Shown piece by piece: positions 32,701 through 42,050 of a stretch of DNA of 64,000 nucleotides. Below the pieces are notes generated by a model, which saw only the letters and a program-made list of their open reading frames with translations, had not been told where the DNA came from and did not search any database. The translations under genes were made by a program, and so were the position numbers. Every line of letters begins with the position of its first letter. Position 1 is the first letter of the stretch. The stretch is from positions 186,001 to 250,000 of the forward strand of contig CP048725.1 in NCBI GenBank assembly GCA_022641835.1. The letters are read 5' to 3'. The DNA is from Petasospora fabianii (lineage: Eukaryota > Ascomycota > Saccharomycetes > Phaffomycetales > Wickerhamomycetaceae).

Positions 32701-33646
32701 GTAGATCATCCATGGTCGTCCATCTCTCCAAATCTCAAGAGGTACGTATGACTTAATGCACATGCGACGGTCATAAGCGCCCGATCTGCGAGAATACCTC
32801 AAGACAGACCTAACCAATAGTTCGCTCTCCTGGCTTCCCATCCCAATGCACACATGCACAACCCATTTTTATAACTGAAAACAAAACACAAAATTGATTG
32901 AGCCAATACTGATTAAGATCAGTGTTGCGTAGCGCTCACAAGTCAAGCGGAGATTAAAGAACCCCTCAACTCTTTTTTTTGGTTCGCTTGCGCTTAGTAC
33001 ATCCCCCGGTTTAAACAAAGCCATTGACTACGCCAAGGTAAAGCCAAGGCAAAACCTAACGCAGGAAAGCCGTTAGCCGGTACCTCTGGGGCTTGTTCCT
33101 ACCACTCAGCGGAGGATTCCACACACCCATGAGGATACTGGACCTAAACGGCCGGCCGTTTGTGCGCGTTGTGAGTCTGACGAGTCCTGCAAAGCAGCGC
33201 TGTAAGGCAACGCTTCAAGGTCGTACTGCATGTTCCTTGACGCTAGTTTCTGCGTATTCATCCAAACTTACTATAGTAACGCATGATGGTCAGAGACTGC
33301 AACTGTAGAGTTGCCTCGAATTCCCACACCATTGGGCAGCCTCCTCCTCCTCATAGTACACTTGACAGACACTATCTCGATTCGTCACCTAAACAAGGTC
33401 CCAACGGTTGCCAGCCTGACCCCTCTCAGCCCTACTTCTCACAAGTACTTATAAGCAGTAGTTTCCCCCCATTCTCAGAGATCATTTAAGGCTTTATCAA
33501 ATCGCTATCTGTTATTTATGGATAACACCACTCGGTCATTCAGCCCAACAGTTGAGTGATAAAATAGTGCCTTCCCCCCTCATCCGAGAACCGACGACAA
33601 TCCTTCCTCCTCAACTCGATTGAAAACTCGACCTACACTCCTTCAT
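29772..33646. other. 3.9-kb gene-free stretch before the HMG-like gene
   Basis: I found no recognisable protein, tRNA or repeat family here. All open frames are under about 105 codons and show no familiar motif. Minor structures are a GGGTTGCATT tandem near 30110-30125 and a perfect 16-bp palindrome at 33146-33161. Such a long region in an otherwise compact yeast genome, directly upstream of a probable transcription-factor gene, fits an extended regulatory region with long untranslated or noncoding transcripts. That reading is inference. Confidence 0.5.
33146..33161. promoter_or_regulatory. 16-bp perfect palindrome with CGG-N4-CCG
   Basis: AAACGGCCGGCCGTTT equals its own reverse complement and lies about 485 bases before the ATG of the HMG-like gene. 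The inverted CGG/CCG half sites are of the kind bound by Zn2Cys6 dimers. No direct evidence of use exists. Confidence 0.35.
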
Positions 33647-35455
33647 ATGAACCGTGGTGACGGATATCTACTCTTCGACGGTGACTTGCTACAGAGTAAC
33701 AAATTCGCTGAAGTTGAACACACACTTGACCTGCTTGCCTCCTCGTGGAAGCCAAACAACTTGTTGTCCATGAACTTCGATCAATATGGCGGCCCTTATC
33801 AGGATTCGTCGTATTCTTCCTCACAGAATCAAAATACCAAATCCAATATTGTCAACAATACAGGTTCTATACCAGTAAATTATCCCAATTATCCCATAAG
33901 AAGGCTCGCTGAGAAGGGAGACGCTAACTCTGAATACACCCACCAGCAACCAACTCATATGTTCAATGATGCCCAGCGTATTTCGGAGATACTTGAAGAT
34001 TTCCCAAACCAAGGATACACTCATGACACCACCTGGTCAAACTATGGTACTTCATGCCCTACTAGCTCTACTCCTGGTGAGTCCTCGCATTCTCATACAG
34101 ACTTCTTAGAGTCAAGACGAACCAGCACTTCATTCAACAGAATCGATTCATATACGCCAGATCCATCTCTAGCTCCAAGCTACAACTCTTTCACTGTGCC
34201 ACAAGCTCCTCCTCCTGACCGCTCTTTCCTCTACATGATGGACCCAAACTTGGGCCCGCCCAGACCAACACTTCAGGAATCCCCTGAGCATCCATTGTCC
34301 AATAACCTACACAACACAGGAAGCTATAGCTCCCTTGGCAGCATGTCGTATCCAAGCACAGGCCCCAACACCAGCTGGAAACCAGGATTCGACTCTGTTC
34401 CATCACATCCTCCTGAGTTCTCAAGAAGCAACAGCTTCAGCTACCTGAGCGATCGCAGGGCTAGCACAGCCACCACAAGGACATCATATTCTAGCACTGG
34501 TACACAAGTGAAACCAGCAACTTCCAGTATGCCACCATATCCATCCGAAAAGCATCGAACAAGAAGTGGTAGGGCAAGCACCAATTCCAACTCCGCCACA
34601 GACGAAGAACCAGTCATCTGTAATGACGACGTTGTGAATGAATATTCATGGCTTTCGCTTGGTGAACTGACTGCTGGTATGAGGGTTGAGATTCTTAAAC
34701 TCGCAGAGGAGAAGAAGATCATGTCTCCAAAAAACTTCCTTCTTCCTGATACCGTCTCTGTATCGAGCATCTTGGATGTCTTTAGTCAGAAGCACGTCTT
34801 GTTGAAGCTCGCCATCCTCGACCACATATACGGTGAGCCACTGGTGGGCCAGCCTGTTGATGATGATGGAATTGGCACAATCCCAAAGATGACTTTCCGA
34901 GAGACTTCTGACGGTGTTGAGATTCTAATACAAACCTCAAATGGTCTTGATTATCCTGTCCCAGAGATCACCAACGAACATTTGACAGGTTTAAGGAACG
35001 CTAGGGCGCTTCGTAACCAGCTTTGCAGAACTACAAGAGATGTCCATACGAGTGCTGAGAAACGTCCACATAACTCATGGTTCCTGTATCGTGGTGCACA
35101 GATGAACAGAGCTTCGATCCTCATGATGACTGCTTGTCTCCCAGATGATCTTCCGACTTTGCAAAGAATACAAGAGTCAGTGATTCATGGAACCGGCACG
35201 ATGAGCAAAGAGGAGTGCATTGCAGAGCTTAGGTCAAAACTTGTCGATCCATTTGATGTTAGAGTTGACCTCACAGCTATTGGATATGTTGTGGCGTATA
35301 TGTGGGCCCTTGAGAGTGATCATGTTAAACAGCAGCTCACTGCCATCTCAAGAATTGAACATGCTCACAAGCTCAAGGTCTTCCCAAACTACAAGTATGC
35401 TCCTTCAAGAAAAGCTGGTGGTAAGAGAGGCTCCAACTCATCAGCTGGTAACTGA
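33647..35455 (+). CDS. HMG-box-like transcription factor with insertion in the box (paralogue A)
   Basis: The 602-residue protein has a long Ser/Tyr/Pro/Asn-rich N-terminus (residues about 40-310), a folded region from about 330, and a C-terminal HMG box of the MATA type. Box segments are KRPHNSWFLYR (472-482), IGYVVAYMWALESDHVKQQL, then EHAHKLKVFPNYKYAPSRK (FPNYKY at 579-584). Between the first and second parts lies roughly 60 residues where a normal box has about 20, so about 40 residues are inserted between helix 1 and helix 2. The next gene shares this layout. MATA-type HMG proteins control mating identity or sexual development in fungi, but I cannot assign such a role. The ATG at 33647 is the first in frame. 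Confidence 0.72.
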   Translation: MNRGDGYLLFDGDLLQSNKFAEVEHTLDLLASSWKPNNLLSMNFDQYGGPYQDSSYSSSQNQNTKSNIVNNTGSIPVNYPNYPIRRLAEKGDANSEYTHQQPTHMFNDAQRISEILEDFPNQGYTHDTTWSNYGTSCPTSSTPGESSHSHTDFLESRRTSTSFNRIDSYTPDPSLAPSYNSFTVPQAPPPDRSFLYMMDPNLGPPRPTLQESPEHPLSNNLHNTGSYSSLGSMSYPSTGPNTSWKPGFDSVPSHPPEFSRSNSFSYLSDRRASTATTRTSYSSTGTQVKPATSSMPPYPSEKHRTRSGRASTNSNSATDEEPVICNDDVVNEYSWLSLGELTAGMRVEILKLAEEKKIMSPKNFLLPDTVSVSSILDVFSQKHVLLKLAILDHIYGEPLVGQPVDDDGIGTIPKMTFRETSDGVEILIQTSNGLDYPVPEITNEHLTGLRNARALRNQLCRTTRDVHTSAEKRPHNSWFLYRGAQMNRASILMMTACLPDDLPTLQRIQESVIHGTGTMSKEECIAELRSKLVDPFDVRVDLTAIGYVVAYMWALESDHVKQQLTAISRIEHAHKLKVFPNYKYAPSRKAGGKRGSNSSAGN

Positions 35456-36305
35456 ATTACTGGCTGAAAATTCGTCCCCTAGGACAGTTTGCATATAGTT
35501 TTTTACATTTCTGGAATGGGTAAGACGCTACAATCAGAACATTTGAGCGAAGACTTGTGAAAATGTAGGCATGCAGTATCAACTATTGACTTCTGGTATG
35601 GTAGTTTTCGAAGACACCATTGACAACACTCTTGGCTCGAAAGAAAGACCAGGACACTGTATGATCGCTCAGCGCTTGAAACAGCCCCATGACTGCTGAC
35701 TTGTTGAACGTTATGGTTACCAGTGCTCATTGACAGATTCATATATGACTATTCCTCAGGAACTCGCTGCTCCCTTATCGATTAGAGATGAATTTGGTGC
35801 CCTGAAATAACTCGCGTCTATGATGTCATATAAAATAATAAGTACTAGGGCACTTATCGCACATGGTAGTTGCTGAACAGGTTTTATAGAAAGTAAAAGA
35901 TCATCTCATTCAAATGTAAATTCACCTGATAAGTTGACCTAAAGATAAAATGTCCCCGTTGGGAAAATAGAGACGCCTGTGCAGGTATCCCTTACCTGAT
36001 GATGTCTGTGGCGTTTTTTGAATAATAATATGTGACTCTAGATTCAATTATAAGTGTGATCTAATCCTGTTACAGGAGGCTTGTTCGACTGATAAATATA
36101 TAGATTACACGATTTTGCCTCATGATTTAACGATGAAGCTTTCAATTTGACCCATTTTATGAGGTCTTGGTTCTATTTTGTTGGTTTCGTTAGGGCTGCA
36201 GTTTTTCTAAACATTAATGAACACCCCGATGATCCTCCCCAACGGTCCCTTGATCAACATCCACGGCTGACCGTCCAGGGATCACGGTCTAAGCGTCAAG
36301 GCAGC
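35456..36305. other. Intergenic between the two HMG-like paralogues
   Basis: This 850-base stretch contains the 3' flank of paralogue A and the likely promoter of paralogue B. The open frame of B extends upstream to an ATG at 36159, which is an alternative start. AT-rich sequence lies near 36020-36130. No other gene was recognised. Confidence 0.45.
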
Positions 36306-37607
36306 ATGGACAGAGGAGAAGAATCCGAGGGCAATTCCAACGAGGAGAAGCTATTGGAGCTCATGATGGAGTACCTACAAGAGTCTCCTTCGAGTTGTCA
36401 ACAGGATCCCTTCGACCTCCAACCACCGGGCAACTCAGGCAAGCCAGACCTCCCTCTCCCAGTTAGTGAATCATTCGAGTTTGATGGTGGTGGGTCTCAC
36501 TTGCTCAACGATCCTCCATATCGTGCTAGTATGAATTCCCTCATTAGCTCAAAGCGCCCGCCATATGATGGCATGTGTCTTAAGAAAGTTTGGATTAATC
36601 TCAACACCTTCAAGATTTCGCTTTTACGTGCAGAGGAGCAGATTGTGATTGCTAATGATCCTTACGGATCACCTGTTCCTGGAAATATGGTGAGATCAGG
36701 ACATCATTGTGACCCATTTGTTGCCAATGAGTATCAATGGATCCCCTGGCCAACGATGTCAGAGGAGATGTGGGAACAGTTAATGACTGAGATTGGTGGG
36801 CAACGTTCTCTCAAGAAGGCAAAAATGGAAGATTCTGAGGTGCAAAACACTTTGCTAATTGCACAAAGACTAAAGAAGGTAACTCAACAGCAGTTCATCG
36901 AATGGAAGATCAACATCATTGCTAAATTGGTTGGAAAGGATGCAGTTTTCAACACTGAAAAGTATTATGAGATGCATCAATACGTTTTGCCAGCTATTAT
37001 GGAACATCAGCAGGGCGATAAGTTCAGATTTTCACTGCTTCTCGAGACTTGGGATGGTATTGCTCCACCTCTTCATCAAGTTGCTGGTACGCTTTTGGAT
37101 ACTGCAGACGACTCAAGAGTCGCTCGTTTCCAAAAGTTCACTGAGAGCCTTTCTCGGCTCAAGCATATCAAGTGTTTTAATACTGATGACACATTGAGCA
37201 GATCGAAATATCATGTTGTTCACTCTTTTGTCAACACCGGTAAAAGGGTCAATCAGAATACATTGTTTTATCTCAGACGCGCACTTCGTCGCCTGTTTGT
37301 CATTCTATGTGTTGCTGATATACTTCCAAGCGATGCTGCTATCCTACAAAAGATTGACGACAACGCAGATATGAGTCAAGTTCATGAAAGTTTGGGGAGC
37401 CTAGAGGATGTTCTTAAGAAACTCGAAAACATTGACCTTCCCTACAACAGATTCGGTACTGTTATTATGGCTCTCTGGGATGTCTGGAAAGATAGCGAGG
37501 TTGAGGTTGGTGATCATGGTGAGAAGTTGAGGGATATGATCCAAAAATTTCGCAAGAATCAAGGTGACAACATCCACTTCAAAGTCTACCCAAGGGCTGG
37601 GAAGTGA
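36306..37607 (+). CDS. Divergent paralogue of the HMG-like factor (paralogue B)
   Basis: I recognise no database family from this 433-residue protein alone, but its second half aligns with the upstream gene. KRVNQNTLFYLRRAL (from residue 313) parallels KRPHNSWFLYRGAQM; ILCVADILPSDAAILQKI parallels ILMMTACLPDDLPTLQRI; FGTVIMALWDVWKDSEVEV parallels IGYVVAYMWALESDHV; KVYPRAGK parallels KVFPNYKY. NEYQWIPWPTMSEEM also parallels NEYSWLSLGELTAGM. The HMG signature residues RPxN and PxYKYxP are lost, so DNA binding in the usual way is doubtful. The start at 36306 (MDRGEE) is preferred because it resembles MNRGDG of paralogue A; ATG 36159 would add 49 residues. A long hairpin lies 25 bases after the stop. 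Confidence 0.68.
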   Translation: MDRGEESEGNSNEEKLLELMMEYLQESPSSCQQDPFDLQPPGNSGKPDLPLPVSESFEFDGGGSHLLNDPPYRASMNSLISSKRPPYDGMCLKKVWINLNTFKISLLRAEEQIVIANDPYGSPVPGNMVRSGHHCDPFVANEYQWIPWPTMSEEMWEQLMTEIGGQRSLKKAKMEDSEVQNTLLIAQRLKKVTQQQFIEWKINIIAKLVGKDAVFNTEKYYEMHQYVLPAIMEHQQGDKFRFSLLLETWDGIAPPLHQVAGTLLDTADDSRVARFQKFTESLSRLKHIKCFNTDDTLSRSKYHVVHSFVNTGKRVNQNTLFYLRRALRRLFVILCVADILPSDAAILQKIDDNADMSQVHESLGSLEDVLKKLENIDLPYNRFGTVIMALWDVWKDSEVEVGDHGEKLRDMIQKFRKNQGDNIHFKVYPRAGK

Positions 37608-38347
37608 AAGTTACATGCGCAGATTATCTGTTCATCAAGGCACGGTGTTCAGGGCTCGGTGTTCGGGCATGTCCTGACCACCGTGCCTTGATGAGCTGTA
37701 ATCGGCGCATGTATGATTTTGTTAGTTGGTTATTGCGATTACCACAAATATATAAAAAGCCAAAAGTGCACAAAAGATCTGACTCGTAGTTGAGTTTTGC
37801 CTAGAAGACGATAGTCTCTACATAAGCGTCAAGTCAGGCGTATACCCATGGGGCATTGCACGTTTCAAAACATGCACAAGTTCCTCTGCAACGTGGATCC
37901 TATGAGCATGAAGCACTTAAAATATCGCTATAGAATGTGTGAGTACATAGGATAACATGGCGGACGACGGCTCGCTCACTATGCCTCTCGGGATCAAGAG
38001 GGATGAGGATCTTGGGGGCCGGGTAAATCTGCCAAAAATTCACGGGCGCCATTTGGTCCTCCGCGCGACCAACGAATTTTTTCACTTTGGACAAAACAAG
38101 TGGAGAGGTGAATATCAATATTTGGCACATCGATTGTCACTAAATTCACATAAAGGGGCCATCAAGAGGAGGATACTTCACGGTTTTCAACTTAAGTTTT
38201 CACTAGCCTGCCCGAAAAGCAGACGTTCGCAGAAGAACGAGATACAAATCTTGAAAGATCAACACACATCGAACAGTCCACATCATCCATCAAAAAATAC
38301 CCATAGATCATCAGTACACTCCCACCTCTTGCACATAACGCAACATA
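37608..38347. other. Intergenic, paralogue B 3' flank and MRPL3 promoter
   Basis: It contains the hairpin at 37632-37694 (separate entry). An open frame from 37957 overlaps the start of MRPL3 in another frame, but its sequence shows no motif. No other gene is seen. Confidence 0.45.
37632..37694. repeat. Long hairpin (16-bp perfect arms plus inner stems)
   Basis: TCATCAAGGCACGGTG (37632-37647) is the exact reverse complement of 37679-37694. Inside, TCAGG (37649-37653) pairs with CCTGA (37673-37677), and GCTCG (37654-37658) pairs with CGGGC (37664-37668, one T:G), leaving a 5-nt apical loop. The structure starts 25 bases after the stop codon of paralogue B, so it would lie in that transcript's 3' UTR. 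It could act on RNA stability or termination, or be a small palindromic element. Arm sequence is not followed by a T-run typical of a bacterial-type terminator. Confidence 0.8.
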
Positions 38348-39337
38348 ATGAACACACTACAATTCCAGAGTACTCTCACGAGACCCCTTGTGAGATTCAC
38401 ACAAAAGGCGGCATTCTCGACCTCCACATCATTGAGACAAGAGGCTAAGCGAGCCGTGACGGAAGAAGAGGCCATCAAATCTGCACCACTTGTCGCCCTT
38501 CACAAGAGACTCAATCTTCCGGACTCATTCACATATAGCGCACTTGCCAGATGTCTTACGTGTCGCTCCTCCAAGACACCGTATGCCGACAACTTTGGCT
38601 TCAACATTCTTGGAAAGAACTTCCTCACCTACTACACAACAGAACACCTCTTGGCCCTCTACCCAAGACTTCCAGTGCCAGTGCTCAACACTGCTGTCGC
38701 CTCGTACATCTCTGCTGATTCTCTGACTAGTGTGGGTAAGAACCTTTGGGGTATTGAAATTGACCAGGGATCCGCTCTTGACAAGTATTTGAATGAGGAG
38801 CCAAAGGAGTACTCATTGGGTAAACTCAGATTCATTCCAATCGACCAAACCAACGAGTCTGGTGTTACAAAACTCACGGGGAAAAAAGGTGAGCTTGATG
38901 CAACACATGCCTATGCACTTGCTGTCAGATCTGTCGTTGGTGCCTTTTACACTGCCACCAAGTCTGAAGAAGAGACCAAGAAGTTCATCCATGATCACAT
39001 ATTATCAAGAAAGCTTGATGTTTCCAAGATGTTCCAATTTGAGCAACCAACTAGAGAGCTTTCTAGACTTTGTAAGAGACAGGGTCTTGAAAAGCCAGTT
39101 GCCAGATTGCTTGCTGAGAATGGTAGAAACTCGAACTCTCCAATCTTTGTCGTCGCTGTCTTTAGCGGTGATCAGAAGCTTGGTGAGTCTTACGGTGCTT
39201 CCTTGAAGGAGGCCAAGATCAGAGCCTCTGTTAATGCCCTCAAGAACTGGTACTTGTACAAGCCAGTGAATCCAACGGTTCCAAGTGATAAGAACTACAA
39301 GGTGTCTGTTATTGATGAGGGTATTGTTATTGTTTGA
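38348..39337 (+). CDS. MRPL3: Mitochondrial ribosomal protein mL44 (Mrpl3)
   Basis: This 329-residue protein matches yeast Mrpl3 (390 residues), a mitochondrial large-subunit protein derived from RNase III. The N-terminus (MNTLQFQSTLTRPLVRFTQK) is a clear mitochondrial presequence. The RNase III-like part contains LHKRLNLPDSFTYSALARCL, DNFGFNILGKNFLTYYTTEHLL and YALAVRSVVGAFYTATKSEE; it does not show the acidic catalytic signature of active RNase III. A double-stranded RNA-binding domain follows near residues 220-305, ending LKEAKIRASVNALKNWYLY. No intron is needed. Confidence 0.93.
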   Translation: MNTLQFQSTLTRPLVRFTQKAAFSTSTSLRQEAKRAVTEEEAIKSAPLVALHKRLNLPDSFTYSALARCLTCRSSKTPYADNFGFNILGKNFLTYYTTEHLLALYPRLPVPVLNTAVASYISADSLTSVGKNLWGIEIDQGSALDKYLNEEPKEYSLGKLRFIPIDQTNESGVTKLTGKKGELDATHAYALAVRSVVGAFYTATKSEEETKKFIHDHILSRKLDVSKMFQFEQPTRELSRLCKRQGLEKPVARLLAENGRNSNSPIFVVAVFSGDQKLGESYGASLKEAKIRASVNALKNWYLYKPVNPTVPSDKNYKVSVIDEGIVIV

Positions 39338-39762
39338 ATGAGGAGACAAATGCATTGCACGAAATGAGCTGGTTTGAGTCATGTATATAAAAAAATTGTT
39401 GACGCTCAACGAGTGGGTTTTTATGCACATAATACCGTTCAAGTGACTTCTGTAAATATTGAGTTGTGAAACACCTCCTAGTCTCTGGTTTCATCCATCA
39501 TGGGTGTGCTGTTTGATTGACCTGAGTACCCAGGTCGTAATATGCTTATGAGTTCGAGTCATCATAAGCAAGTCACTACACTGGCCAGTAATCAACCAAA
39601 ACATCCAAAGTTTAAACCCTGTATATCGCGTATGTTAAATATAAAGGCCCTCAAACCTGCAGGGCAAAATCAACCAAAAAAGTACATAAAAATCCCATCA
39701 TAAACCATCAAATAACAGAAACATCTAACCTCTTCCAATAAGGAGAAAGAAAATAAAGCAAA
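39338..39762. other. Convergent intergenic region
   Basis: About 425 bases between the 3' ends of MRPL3 and the next gene; AT-rich with several A-runs. No gene is recognised. Confidence 0.45.
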
Positions 39763-40797
39763 TTACTGCTTTTCAGTCAAGACGGTAGCCTCCTCGTCAT
39801 CCTCAGGAAGCTGAACCTTGTTGGCACGCTTAGCACGCTTGATAACCTGAGCAACACCACCTGCGACAGCCAAGAAGGTGACACCACCAAGGAGACCACC
39901 GGCAATGGCACAAAGAGCACCCTCGTCCTCAGTGATACCGTAGAAGGACTCCTTGAAGTCAATGTTGGAGACATCCTCGTACAAGTTCTGGGAGAACTCC
40001 TTGACCTGGTCGAGGGCACCAGCCTCCTCCTCCTCCTCCTCAGACTTGAGCTGAGCAATCTTCTTGTTTCCACATGGCACTCTGGCGTGTGGTCTGATAC
40101 CGTGGGCTCTAAAGTCACTCAACTTGGCAGCATGGAAACGCTCACCCTTGGAGTGCTTACCATTGAAGTTGTGTGGGGGAATGAGCTCCTCCTCTGGCTC
40201 CTCTGAGTCTTCTGGCTCCTCTGAGTCCTCTGGATCATTCTCCTCCAACATCTGGTGAACACGGTTAGAAGCCTCAACGTAAGTCTCGTCAACATACTTC
40301 TTTGCCTGCTCAACGAAATCCTTAGCCTGCTGCTTCAACTCCTCAAAGTTGATCTCGCCGTTGTTCTTCAACTCCTTGAACTCCTCTTCGACGGCTTTAG
40401 AAGCATCTTCAATAATCTGCTTGTCCTGCTCAATCAACTCTTCAATCTTCTTCTCGCCCTCAGCAGAGATACGAGCTGGATTTGGAGCGTGTGGCTTAGC
40501 AAGGGTGTTCAATGCCTCAACAGCAGAGTCGAGAGAGTCACCAAGGTCGACATCTTCATAGGTCTGAACGGACTTATCACCCTGTCCGTTGAACTTGACG
40601 ATCTTGACGTTCTATAATGGTGTTAGTACTGTTTTGCTGGGGATCATTGCACCACACGACACGTTGACACATCGTGTGGCGGGCTGTGCCACATGTGCGT
40701 CAACTCTATGTGGAAACGAGAGGAGTGAAAAACTTACGGCATGGATTGGAAGGGCACTGGCAACTGCAGCTGCGGACAAAACTGGCAAAAGTTTCAT
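39763..40797 (-). CDS. Orphan secretory protein: signal peptide, acidic coiled-coil body, one TM
   Basis: The exons are inferred as 40738-40797 and 39763-40611. The 126-nt intron starts GTAAGT, has CTAAC and ends TTATAG. Exon 1 encodes exactly the signal peptide MKLLPVLSAAAVASALPIHA, joined to NVKIVKFNGQGDKSVQTYED. The 302-residue product has a highly charged helical middle (EKKIEELIEQDKQIIEDASK), an acidic repeat of EDSEEP type (about residues 145-160), and a glycine-rich membrane segment near the C-terminus (GALCAIAGGLLGGVTFLAVA) followed by a basic stop-transfer (KRAKRANK). This predicts a type I membrane protein of the secretory pathway with a short cytosolic tail. I do not recognise the family. 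Confidence 0.75.
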
Positions 40798-41194
40798 GAT
40801 TATTGTTTGTTTTTGTGTTGTATTGTTGTGAAAGACGTGTAAAGGAGTGGTGAGGCGGCTGTGTAAGGTGTTGCTGTTTTTACTTTAGTTTGATCGCGAT
40901 TCTGCGCCTTTCCAGAACTTTAAATACCCTAATTGGGAATGTTTCCTGAATAGGTTAAATGACACATTCGAGATAAATCCGGGGAGTGAACAGACTCCAT
41001 TCACTTGTGGTTTCAAACTGTTCAAAGTTGAGTTAGTTACAGATACACTTTAGGACCTCTTTTTGAGTACAACTAAACATTTATTATTTAGTATGGAAAA
41101 AGTTAACTATGTGTGCTTTATGGCATAAAAGAGCACCAATATGACCATAAGATTTGAACAAAAGATGTAGCCAAACCCTCGGCTATCATCGTAT
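40798..41194. other. Promoter of the orphan secretory protein and UBC8 3' flank
   Basis: This 397-base stretch shows no recognised gene. It is bounded by two genes on the minus strand. Confidence 0.4.
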
Positions 41195-42050
41195 TCACAT
41201 TTCCATCTCACCAGCAACGTTTTCGTCATCGTTGGCATCCTCATCCTCATCTTCCATATCATCATCGTCGTCGTCGTCGTCGTCATCGCTCAAGTCACTC
41301 ACTGCACTGAGCTCAGCGTCACTATCACTATCATCATCATCACCAACCTTCAAATCGGAATTGGATGCATACTTCTTCACATACTCCCTTATCTTCGCCT
41401 CATACGCAGCAGTATCCTTAATCATAAGAGCACCAGCATGCGTATTCATTGGGTCTCTAGGGTTAGGATATCTCAAAAGTTGTGGAAGGAATATCTCAAA
41501 GATGTTAAACACGTCGAACATAGGTGACCAAGTTTGATTGATAACATCGAGACACACGGATCCCGAACTCTCTTCAATATTTGGATGAAAGATCTTGTTT
41601 TGGAACCCAATTGAGGGAGATTTGTATGGATAGTTGTCTGGTAATTCAACGTGCACTTTCCATGTTCCGCCTTGGAATGGGGCTAGGTTGTGTGTATGGT
41701 TAGTCACGGTCACAGGGACGAAAAGGGTGGTAGATAAGGAGAGAAAATCGGGGCAACTTACTATCTTCTGGGCCTTTAAAGAGGACAAAGAACTCTTGCA
41801 TGCTGTCATTGATCAAGGAGACGTCATAGTCACTCATTAGGCTGTTTTTGTGTGGTTAGTCACTGGTCGGGTGGGGGAAAGAGGGTAGGGTGGCAATCAC
41901 ACGACATGGTTTCGAAAGGTTTACCGGATGGGATACGTACAGTTTCATGACATCTGTTTCGATTCTTCTTCGTGGTGAACTGTATAGGTGTTAGCTCTGT
42001 GATCATTGCGGGTTGCTTGGGTGGGGATGTGGGAGTGGTGCTTACCTCAT
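41195..42050 (-). CDS. UBC8: Ubiquitin-conjugating enzyme Ubc8/Gid3 (UBE2H type), four exons
   Basis: The exons are inferred as 42046-42050, 41941-41979, 41762-41841 and 41195-41682. Introns start GTAAGC, GTACGT and GTAAGT, and all have CTAAC before the acceptor. Splicing gives [20 protein letters not shown], then [20 protein letters not shown], matching yeast [18 protein letters not shown] and LINDSMQEF. The 203-residue product has HPN (74-76) and active-site Cys85 in [15 protein letters not shown], then a C-terminal acidic tail of Asp runs. Ubc8 works with the GID/CTLH ligase in degrading gluconeogenic enzymes after glucose return. A first exon of 5 nt and a second of 39 nt are remarkable for a yeast. 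Confidence 0.96.

Noticed and set aside
35096-35280. Unspliced in-frame intron as the cause of the HMG-box insertion
   Set aside because: No consensus donor or CTAAC branch site lies in the segment, and the paralogue downstream keeps the same insertion with similar residues.
33647-37607. Mating-type locus
   Set aside because: An HMG-type gene is present, but the usual neighbours (SLA2, APN2 and similar) are absent, no alpha-box gene is seen, and no flanking duplicate was found, so I kept only the HMG-like call.
37957-38448. 163-codon open frame overlapping the MRPL3 start
   Set aside because: It overlaps the well-supported MRPL3 gene in another frame and has no recognisable domain. It also lies in what should be the MRPL3 promoter.
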